From Lepisosteus oculatus (lineage: Eukaryota > Chordata > Actinopteri > Semionotiformes > Lepisosteidae): a stretch of DNA of 64,000 nt. A program made the translations under genes and the position numbers. Positions 45,391-55,519 of the stretch are shown here, piece by piece. How positions within the stretch are numbered: the first letter of the stretch is position 1; every line of letters starts with the position of its first letter. The notes beneath the pieces are model-generated. The model ran no database searches and was not told the DNA's origin. It worked only from the letters and a program-made list of their open reading frames with translations. The stretch lies in contig NC_090708.1 in NCBI RefSeq assembly GCF_040954835.1, positions 27,664,001 through 27,728,000 of the forward strand, read 5' to 3'.

Positions 45391-46659
45391 GAATAGCTAC
45401 GTTTGTACTTAAACTTTAAATTCAGTCTTTAATACATAAAGAGAAACATAAAGGACATTATTTAAATATCACATTTTTTGTAAAAACATTTATTTTGATT
45501 GGTATTGTAGAAAGTCTTAGAAAACAGCTTAAAGTTTGAATTCAGTGTTTTTTAATAGAATATTAAACAGGGTTTTGTCTAAAGGTGTGAGTAAGGAGAT
45601 GTAGGAGTTTTGAGAATTTACTGGGACAATTTATTAATTGTAGTAATAAACCAGGAGATTCTTTTTATGTCTATTGGAAGATCAGGAACAATCAGTGATG
45701 CACCCACACTGATTCAATACAAAAGATACATTTTTTAATACATTGTGCATATAAAACATATTAACAGGCTCCCTGGATACAAATGGCAGATCTTGTTGTG
45801 AGGGTTACCAAGATATGTATGATCACAAAGAGATACAAAACAAGGAGTATGCATTCAGTATACTATTCAGCTATACTGTTTCGTTAATCAGTCTCATGAA
45901 TATGAATTCTACATTAGCTACTCATCAGTAAATGTGTTACTCATAAGAGTTAAATTGATATCAACCCTTGTTGAGATACAATTGAATTCTCAATTGGCAG
46001 TGTAGAATATTGGGTTTACTTATCCAAACATAGATTTGTATTTCCCATGGCATTGACACAAAAGACGAGCTGGCAGGCTCTGTTTCACCAACATCGAATT
46101 GGTGTCCTTTGGCTCCAGACCAACCAGTCCTGGTGCGGTTCTGAGTGGCAGAAAGAAGGAAGGAGAGAGAGTCTGTTTGCGACATGCAGGACAGTCATTG
46201 CTTTTCCAGGGACCTACTAGTAATCCGGCTGATTAGTAAAAACTCCATGCACAGAGGGTGGCTGCAGGTTCTTCCACTTTAAATCACTCTTTAGGGTGGA
46301 AGAAACAAGGTTTGCTTCGGGTGTAGCGCTACTGCTGAATAAAAACTTATTCAGATTGTCGCCAAAAGTCCAAATGATTACTTCAGTGGTCAAGCGAACC
46401 ATCCACGTTGGCTGCTAGCAATTTACAAGGTCTGTTGCAAGCCTAAGGCAAGAATTCTTTACATACAGGCTTTCCCCTGGATGACGCTTTGCTGAAACTA
46501 CGTTCCAATCCGTATACAGACAACACTGGTAGTCATGTGATAGTCTTTAGGGTGCGCTAGGATGGCTGGAGAAGCAAAGTTCTGAGCTCTGCAGTGTCTT
46601 TTAACCAGAACAAAGACAGGCAATGACTGGTTGAAAGTTTGGCAGGCATATGAGACCTA

Positions 46660-48347
46660 CATATGAAGCCATTCAAAGTGCGCGGTACACACACGTACCA
46701 GAGGTAATTGGCTACGGTGTCGCGCATTGTGACGCACGATGGCGCACGATGACGCACGGTACCGCGGTACGTGATTGGTTGACGGACAGGGGCACTCGTG
46801 GTTCATTGGTCTGTCGAAGAAAGATTTACAGTAAACGTCTTTATTGTGCCCGTTGTAGTATTGGATATTTATATGGACTTTTACCACTGAAGGGAAATCT
46901 TAGTACCTGGGCATAAAAAGAATAGGAGCATACTGCAATGCGTGTGAAGGCCATAAACGATATTAATTTTGGAACTTAAACATACAGTATATGGCTGGTC
47001 TCGGTACTTTAAAGAAAACATACACACCAGTATTCCATTTCTCCCTAAAAATTTTAAGCATTGAAGTCTTTAACTAACGTGATACCGGAGTCAACAAACA
47101 TACTTTTAGAATTTGATTAAAAGGGAATATAATATGGAATCGCGTATCTCAAGAAATTAATAACGATATAATTATATTCATGTTGCAAAAAAACTGCAAC
47201 GGACATAAAAACTCCCTTGCTTTTAACAGAGCGTTCCATAAGTTCTAACTACGAAAATTATTTAAACTGCAACACTTATCATTCAACCAGAGCTCGAAAT
47301 ATCACAAGGATCCTCTAGAGCACAGCAAAGACTGTATTAAAAGAATCGCGTATCTAAAGAAATTAATAAGATATAATTATATTTGTGTACTGCGACAGGG
47401 CTGTGTAGAGCTGTTTCACCTCTCTCTTCATGTGACTCTATTCAAAAGCCATTTAGCAAACAGGGGATGAGAAGAGTGACAAACAAGTATACAGTACAGT
47501 ACTTCAGATCTTTTTTTCTGAACCGGGGAAAATCTGATCATGTTTCTCTATAACAATAATAAAAAACAATAATAAAAAATATTGCCACACCCGGACTGTT
47601 AAACCAATGCATTAGCACGTCAAAGCCCATTGAGGAGCCGGGCGCTTGATTTGTCCCTTGATTTACTGATCTGCATTAATTACAGAAATTGAGTTCTTTG
47701 CAGACGACCTGGTCCTGCTGTCGCCCACAGAACAGAGGCTGCGGCAGAACCTGGCACTGCTGGAGCAGCACTGTCAGACCTGAGGGCTGACAGTCAATCT
47801 GGACAAGAAAAGAGTTATGGTTTTCCAGAAAAAAAGCCAGACCCCCATTAGTCTTCCTGAGATCGTAGGATTATGAACGAATAAAAGCATCCTATTAAAA
47901 ATATGTTTGCGTTTGTTTGAGAGCATTAAATATACATCTACATACTGTATACAGTACAGTTTGCATACGGTAATATGTTTATGTTCCTAAATCAATCTCT
48001 TTTATGAGCATGTGAAAGGCATGGTGAATCGATTCTCGAAAATTACTGTACTTTGCATGATTGGAAACCAATGCGTGATTGCAAAATGCTGTGGTGTTAC
48101 TTTTACTAAGAGGGTCAATGAAAAAAAGAATGTGGACCAGGGCAATACTTTGAGTTTACACTTACAGCTTGTCCAAAGTCATTCATTATTAATACTATTA
48201 GTAATATCTTCGTTAAGGACTTTGATGGCGACAGCTCAAACATGAGCTCAAACACTAGCGGTATTTACCAGGAACTCGCGGTAGACTGCGTACAGCGCAC
48301 CAGAAAACAATGCGGTATCGCCCGCGCATTTTGAATGGCTGCATCTG
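46660..48347. mobile_element. 1.7-kb TA-flanked element nested in LTR copy e
   Basis: Ends CATATGAAGCCATTC (46660) and GAATGGCTGCATCTG (48347), flanked by TA (46658-46659, 48348-48349). The left subterminal region is of the GGTACCGCGGTACGTG type and the right is of the GCGGTATTTACC type, so the ends are of different subfamilies. It carries a LINE RT fragment. LTR homology continues on both sides. Confidence 0.8.
47688..47870 (+). pseudogene. LINE reverse-transcriptase fragment with FADD motif
   Basis: The frame reads EIEFFADDLVLLSPTEQRL, then LALLEQHCQT, a stop, then LTVNLDKKRVMVFQKKSQT. FADD is the catalytic palm motif of non-LTR reverse transcriptases, and the spacing to the VNLxKK...VF block is typical. 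Only about 60 codons remain, within the transposon 46660-48347. It is probably a captured fragment; the family is not determined. Confidence 0.75.
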
Positions 48348-48679
48348 TATGTGCCTCTCAGGTTCCTGATTGGTTGATCAAGGTGAGAGAAGAGAAACAA
48401 TGACCTTGACATCTAGGACTGCAATCCAGAAGTTCCCAAGAATCACATGGACAGATAGGCGCCAAGAATGGCCTTTGAAAATTATAAACCCGACATGGCT
48501 GGGTGCATCCCCATTTAGGAGCTGCTCCTTATTGGAAAGAAAACACTTTAAATCAGAAACTACATGAATAGCTTCTTTGTGGCTGCACCACATAGATCAG
48601 GAAGAGAGATGGAGGCCTCATTTAGGAAAGCACAGCAACACTTAATCCTGTCTTATTAATAAGCATTGCCACTACAGAG

Positions 48680-49130
48680 GTTAGCAAGAGCATGGTAGAC
48701 TGTAATTCAACACAATGACTTCAGATTATGAACTGAATTCTTTAGAAATGCAGCACAATTTGCAAATTGAAATATATTGAAAAAGGCACATACATTAAAA
48801 ACATCTTTATTTTATAGTCGATGTTTGAATAACTCATTTATCATTTATTTATTTGTAATTTATTTTGTGGTACAGTGTGATGTTCCTAAATACTACCTAG
48901 TGTGCCTTAGAAAATGCTTTACCCATATAATAGTGCACTGCTTCAACTGCGCAGTGTATAAAGCCATATTATTCTCCTCAGACGCCTTAAAGGTGAAATA
49001 GCCTTGACAATATTTGTTAGGTTCTTGCTGACACCCAGGAGTCAAGGGTAGAAACTGTGGCTGCAGGAAAGGCTTCTGGTCTTGGTACTTTTGCTACTGC
49101 ATTTCCCTGTGGTGTCACTACTCACAGCTG
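48680..49130. other. Non-coding, no feature recognised
   Basis: No repeat partner or ORF of note was found in the window. Confidence 0.4.
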
Positions 49131-49136
49131 AGAGCA

Positions 49137-50160
49137 CAGATCCAGCCATTCAAAATGCAGAGAGAATACTGCAGTAGTTTGATGTTCAGGTGCTGTGGGG
49201 TACCACAGGTTTTTTTTAAAAATATATTTGCACTACTTTGTAAAGCTGCCTGGTGGGTGGAGCAGTGAAAGCTTAACATGGCATGTGGAGCATTTGGGCT
49301 GTCGCCAGAAATCACCTGATTTAGAATCCCAGTCAATGTTGAGGGACAATCTTTTTCCAATTACAGAATTTATCTTGAATAAAGATTAAATAATTTAATT
49401 TAAAAGCAAGATTGCTCAGAGGGATATATAAAAAAGAGTTTAGTATTATACTGTAGCTTATGAACATGATGTGTCTCTTTCAGGTTTACATCCACATAGA
49501 GAACATCCAAACGTAAATACATTTTGGTAGCTGAAACTAACAACAGTAATAGAATGTAATACACACCTAATGTTCACACAGTAGGTGGTAGTAGTAGCTG
49601 AAGTACACAACAGTATTCTGTCTTCTTCAGAAATATTTTATGTATCAAAATCTTTAAGGTGGTGACTTACAGTGGGCTATGGAAAAGTTTTAACATGCTT
49701 GTTCTAACATTATAAAGTTTACATGTTATATTTAATTTAAAAAGTTATAATGTTTTATCCTTTTTCTAAAAATACGTACTAAGAACACCAGTTGATTTTA
49801 CTGTAAAAAGAGTTAATACCACTTGACAGTAATATGGAATCATGTAACTAAGCAGCTAAAATATCACATGTGGATATTTTATAGATATTCTGGCTTTTGT
49901 TTTTTTGTATTTATTTTACTCTCCTTATATTGGTAAAGGACAATGAAACACTCAGGGACTGTAACATAGTACACTGCAAACAGGCCTACATTATATATTT
50001 TTAACAGGCGTTCAAAGCCCAATCAGAGTATTACTATTTTTTCTTATATAACCAAATATATAAAAAAGTCCACTATTATAGCTTCTTGTGAAGGCGATGT
50101 CCTCTTTCAGGTTTACATCCATATTTTGTCTTAATACAAATTTCAGCAATGAGAACTTTA
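49137..50160. mobile_element. Old copy related to the 26605 element
   Basis: It starts with CAGATCCAGCCATTC, without a preceding TA (decayed). 49225-49385 matches 26745-26880 (CATTTGGGCTGTCGCCAGAAA with CATTTGAGCAGTTGCCAGAAA), and 49600-49690 matches 27355-27440. The right end is not defined. Confidence 0.45.
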
Positions 50161-50263
50161 ACTTTAAACTTTGATTAAGAAAAATATTTTACTCATACTA
50201 TGCTGTAGTGGCTTTGAAACCATACAGTATTGTAATGTATATGCAGTATATTTTATGCAGTAT

Positions 50264-50665
50264 TGTCACGCCCTCTGCAGCCAGTGGGCACTCCTACTCT
50301 GTCCTGTCCCTAGTTTCCTGTGCTTTGTTGTCCTTCCGGTGTCTCTCTGTCTGGGCTATATATTTCTGGGTCACTCATTCCTCTTAACTCAACATTGACG
50401 TTCGCCTGGTAGGCCTGATACCCGCCTAGCACCAGGTCACCCCACATCCACAGCCTGAGGGCATAGGTTTCTATACGACTCCTGAACTGCTGAGCCCCGG
50501 CTAACCCCGTCTCGCTGCTATGCATAGGATCTTTTTCCGCTCTCCTGACATTCCACGGTTCATCCCTTCCAACATCAGTGACAATTACATGAACTCACTG
50601 CTGTTCAATTCCCTGTGCAATATTTTTTTCAGTATATCTGTGGACCTGACTTCATGAGATTCACA
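50264..50665 (+). repeat. LTR-like block beginning TGTCACGCCC
   Basis: TGTCACG at 50264, a TATA-like CTATATATTTC at about 50357 and GC-rich content resemble fish gypsy-type LTRs. Two right boundaries are possible: TTCACA at 50665, or 50629, where CAGTAT (50630-50635) repeats the left flank (50258-50263). No internal sequence or second copy was seen. Confidence 0.35.
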
Positions 50666-50669
50666 GGTT

Positions 50670-51690
50670 TGGAACAGCCGGAGGTGAGACCATGCAGGGG
50701 TTAGGGGGTTTGGTTTGATTATATTATGAATGAGTCCCTGAGGCATATCGTCAAAGTTCTGGAATTATATAACATAAATTTGATGAATTTGCACGAGAGA
50801 AAAAGGTACCTTTTCAAAAGTCGAGGACAGTGCAAAGTAGGTGAATTTTACAAACAGCTTATGTTGCATAAAGAATTTAAAATCTATCTGACTGTACTGT
50901 AGGTCTCATGTAATTGAGCAGAAAGTCACCTTGCTCTTACAAATGGCTCCATTAGAGTTAACACACTGCACCCTTTTGAATGGATTTTTATCACCTTTAC
51001 CACCTGTGTCTGTCTAGGGTGTGAGAGTTGTATCCCTTTCTCAGTTTGACATCTGATACATCCCCAGTAAACCAAGAGACTTAAACCTGCTATCGATAAA
51101 ACATCTGCCTTGCGACATTTCTCAAACTGCTCCAATTTCAGGTGCAGAGTAAAATCTTCTAAACTGAAAGCCACAACGGACACCACAATTACCCATAATA
51201 CAAACTATAGTACTGTAATACCTGTAATACAAAGGGCCAATACAAACTAAAACAACCCCAAGTGCAGCACGAGTGAACCAAGGAAAAATATCGGCTCCAC
51301 AAAACAAATCAAAGATCCTGAACAAGCCCCCAAATATGCTTCATTTCTACTATAGTTACGGCAAGGAGAAAGTGGGAAGCTGATTTAAAAAAAACTTAAA
51401 TATTTTAAAGAAAATCAGAAATAAACAATGACATGTCCCTGCCTAACTTAGACATTGCATGACTTTAAAAGCTATAAAAAAGTTTTTAGATAGTTGAACA
51501 CCACTTATTACTCACTTATTTTTCTTCCTTGTGATCATCTTAGAATCTTTGTGAATGCTTTAAGTTAAAATAATTTTTACTAATGCACCATGAAACATAA
51601 ACACAAAGAAATCACATTCTTCTTTGAAAATTAGGAATTTAATCCAGGAATTCTTTGGCTAAAGCAGTATCAGTGACTCATCAGTGACAC
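50670..51690. other. Non-coding; 51420-51600 resembles 33910-34150
   Basis: CCTAACTTAGACATTGCATG and TGTGATCATCTTAGAATCTT recur in the 31019 element, so part of this is transposon debris. The rest is unrecognised. Confidence 0.4.
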
Positions 51691-52636
51691 ATACAGATGC
51701 AGCCATTCAAAATGCGCGGGCGATACCGCATTATTTTCTGGTATGCTGTACGCAGTCTACCGCTACCGGTACTGCGAGTTACAGGTAAATACCGCTAGTT
51801 ACCGTAAATTCTCCTATAATACCGCAAGCAAAATAATAGTATCCAGAATTTCTGCAAGGTGGAGCTAATAAAGCTCAACCTCTCATGTTTGAGCTGTTGC
51901 CATCAAAGTCTTTAACGAAGATATTACTAATAGTATTAATAATGAATGACTTTGGACAAGCTGTAAGTGTAAACTCAAAGTATTGCCCTGGTCCACATTC
52001 TTTTTTTCATTGACTGTCTTTGTAAAAGTAACACCACAGCATTTTGCAATCACGCATTTGTTTCCAATCATGCAAAGTACAGTAATTTTAGAGAATCGAT
52101 TCACCGTGCCTTTCACATGCTCATAAAAGAGATTGATTAGGGACATAAACATATTACCATTTGCAAACTGTACTGTATACAGTATGTATATGTATATTTA
52201 ATGTCTTAACTGTGCCCGTTTAAGTATTGAATATTTATATGGAATTTTACCACTAAAGGAAAATCTTAGTGCCTGAGCATAAAAAGAATAGAAGCATTCT
52301 GCAATGCGTGTGAAGGCCATAAACGATATTAATTTTGGAACTTAAACATACAGTATATGGCTGGTCTCGGTACTTTAAAGAAAACATACATACCAGTATT
52401 CCATTTCTCCCTTAACATTTTAAGCATCGAAGTCTTAAACTAATGTGATACCGGAGTCAACAAGCATACTTTTAGAATTTGATTAAAAGGGAATATAATA
52501 TGGAATCGCGTATCTAAAGAAATTAATAACGATATAATTATATTCATGTACCGCAACACAAGAATAGTACACGCTGCACATTGTCTGTCGATAATGTTTC
52601 TGTAGTGCTTTTTCAGCACTCTCCATGTGACTGTGC

Positions 52637-52705
52637 TGGTGGTGCTGTGGGTTAGGTTCCTGACTCCCATGTCACATGGTCTGTGATCAAATCCCACTGG
52701 AACTA
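52637..52705 (+). repeat. tRNA-like cassette, copy 4 (left arm)
   Basis: Box-A-like GTGCTGTGGGTTAGGTTCC and box-B-like CTGTGATCAAATCCCACTGG lie next to AACAAACATTTCTTTGAAAA (52719-52738). The inverted partner is at 59540-59608. Confidence 0.55.
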
Positions 52706-53554
52706 TGACTTTATTTTTTAACAAACATTTCTTTGAAAAAATGAAACGTTTCCCTTGGTCAGAGATTAAATAAAACCTCACTCGCACCAAACAAATTTAT
52801 ATTTCTAAATATCACGACATGATCGAATTTAAGTCTTTTTAATAACAATGAATAGTCACCTATGCATTAGAAAATAAACATTTATATTGATTTGAATTGC
52901 GTTTTGATTTAAATCGTAAATGCGTGTTTAAATATATGTGTTTAAAGGTGATATATAAAAGCGCTGATTCTAATGGAATGTGTTCCACCGGGGATTCAAT
53001 TTTTTTTTTTTATTGCGTATCTAAGGAAAATTGCAGTATAACTTTGTTCATGCACAACTAGTAGCATGTTACATTATTAATTTGGGTGTCTCCTCTTGCC
53101 AGAAAGCTCTAAATTGCATTTTGAGTGCGGTTTTTGACTTTTTCTAAATTGCAACCCATAAATAAAGCTGATACAGTTTAGATTTACTGTATTTTAAACT
53201 ATACTACAGCAGCACATTGCACAATGCAACGTAAATTGCAAAAATGCACTTGGAATCTGTCCAAGCCCTACTTTGTCAGGCATCTTCTTTTACTGCAACG
53301 GACATAAAAACTCTCTTGCTTTAACAGAGTGTTTCATAATTTTTTAACTACGAAAAATATTTAAACTGCGACACTTATTCATCTTTAAATAAACTTTATT
53401 TTATATAGCGTTTTAAGCGAATAGGTAATTAGATTGCTCATAAACCGAATCGCTTTTTCTACATAAACACAGCGTGATTGCTCTCTGAAAATGCTTTTTC
53501 TTTATATTTAGGCTCAGATTTTAACTATAGATCGTATTATTATGTAAGAAAACC

Positions 53555-53660
53555 AGCTCAGGGATGCCAAATATGTAATCATAGCCGGCCCAGGGACGCC
53601 AAATATGTAAAGTTCATAGCCGTTCAGGGACGCCAAATATGTAACGTTGCCATAGCCAAA
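53555..53660 (-). repeat. Three tandem units at the LTR copy f / leader junction
   Basis: On plus, (C)AGGGACGCCAAATATGTAA followed by ...CATAGCC occurs three times with a spacing of about 33 bp. The last unit runs into the LTR end, so the LTR's final bases (GGCTATG...TTACA on minus) plus TATTTGGCGTCCCTG have been iterated. Confidence 0.65.
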
Positions 53661-55072
53661 ATGTAAATGTAGTGGCTCTCTGAAGGCACCAGTTTTGTAG
53701 GGTTTTGGCATTTACTGAGACAATTATTAATTGTAGCAGTAAATCACAAAGTTGATTCTTTTGATGGCTTTAGAATCCAACCATGCGACATAACTCAAAC
53801 AACGCGCACACACAGGTACTAATACACAAGGATACATTTATTAATACATAGAATATGGATGTAAACCTAACAGATCTTATCGAGAGGGTTATCAGAATAC
53901 AAAAGGTATATATTCAGTCAGTTACAAAGAGTTACACATCAAGAGGACATACGTTCAGTATATCATTCATTAAGACCGTTTCATAAATGAACTTGGTTAT
54001 AACTTCTACATTAGATACTCAAAACAAGTACATAACTCTTAGGAATTAAATTGATATCAACTGGCTGGGATAACAATTGAATTCTCGATCTGTAATGCAT
54101 TGAAGTTGAATACTCATCCAATTTCTGGGGATTCAGATCTGCTGCGGGCACAAAGACACAGTTGCAGGCTGTTGCTGTCCAATCCGCGCTCTCTGGCTCC
54201 GTGCCAGGCTGTGCTGTGCGGCTTGCGATGGTGCGCTGCTGATGTTCACTGACCGGCTAGTTAGCAAAGTTTGTGCACAGGAGAAAAGATGACTGTGGGT
54301 CCCAGCAAGTCAGGAAGAGGACCGGTTCGTTCCTGATGAAGCGCTAGTTCTGAATAGTGATTCAGCTGTCCACAGTTCTGACCTGTTCACGAGGCCTGCT
54401 GCTGGTGCTAACCTCGGGTGGATCCTCTGGTTACTCTCTGGCAACCTCCGCTCTAAACTCTTAGAACAAAGGAAAGTTCTGGCACTGGGACACACTGGCC
54501 ATTCCGTGGTTGTCCTGGCTGAGTCTCAGGATGGTCAGGAGGCGCGCTGCGAGAATGTCCTGCCCTTGGGAGCCTTCTGCTCCTGGGCCGTCCTGCCCTG
54601 GAATTCTCCTTTGAATTCCCTTTAGAATAGTCTCAGAATTCTCCTGAATCTCCCTCCTGAATCTTACTGAATCTCACTGAATCTCTGTGTTGCTTGTTTT
54701 TACCTGGAGGAACTTCAGCTCGTTGATTGGCTGAAAGTTCCATGGGCATCAGAGTCCCACGTGGGTTACTCAGCCCTACCAGTCCCTTATTGGTTGATCA
54801 AGGTGAGATATGAGTCACTTACTCCTGACACTTAGGAATGCAGTCCAGATGTCCATCTGGCACTCCCTAGACAGATAGGCGCCAATGGATGATCATTGAT
54901 CATGATAGCCAGGCTTAGCTAAGTGCATCCCCCTTTGGGAGCTGTCCTAGGAAACTTTAAATCAGCCTGCATGAATAGTTTCTCTGTGGCTGCACCACAG
55001 AGATGAACAGAGAAATGGGGCCTCATTTGGGAAGGCTCAGAACACTTTATTCTTTCTTATTAATAAGCCTCG
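53640..55072 (-). mobile_element. LTR, long form (copy f), with partial leader
   Basis: It matches copy c over its length, including the AACTGGTGCCTTCAGAGAG extension, and lacks only the first few bases: it stops at GGCGAGGC on minus, without TGTAGC. On its 3' side the element continues into the tandem units at 53555-53660, so some post-LTR sequence remains. It lies in the left arm of the 51694 element. Confidence 0.8.
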
Positions 55073-55519
55073 CCAATTATATATATTTACAATTATAAAC
55101 TTTCTTGGAAAAATGTCTTTTATGTAAACCATGTTTGCTATTAATTCATTTAGGGCTAGAATACATTCATTGTCTTCCAATCGAGTCGAGTTGACATTGG
55201 AAGGTTGCCACGCCCGGACTGTTACACCAATGCATTAGCATGTTATTTCATTGAGGAGCCTAGCTTTCTTAACTAGTTAACACTGTACTTCCTACTTTGA
55301 AAATACCTGTGAAACCGGTTTAATTCGTCACATCCAGCACTCCCGCAGAGAGGGGGGTTGTATTCGTTAATGTCTTAGCACAAAGCAGAAACTTCTTGTA
55401 TTTTCCGATGACATACAAGTGGAAAGATTACAGATTTTAATCGTCTTTTTTCTAAACCAGGGAAAATCTGATCATGTCTCTCTATAACAATAATAAAAAA
55501 CTTTATTTTACATTATTTT

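Larger units (their letters stand above)
45600..48676 (-). mobile_element. Old solo LTR, short form (copy e), split by a transposon
   Basis: On the minus strand it starts TGTAGTGGC (48676) and ends CTCCTACA (45600). Without the nested element at 46660-48347 and its TA it is about 1387 bp, like copy b (1395). The flanks are GAGA (45596-45599) and GAGG (48677-48680), a likely decayed 4-bp target repeat. The sequence differs more from copies c, d and f than those do among themselves, so it is older. Confidence 0.8.

Noticed and set aside
50258..50635. Certain solo LTR with CAGTAT target repeat
   Set aside because: The boundary fitting the 6-bp repeat ends in poly-T rather than CA, so the repeat may be coincidence; kept only as an LTR-like block.
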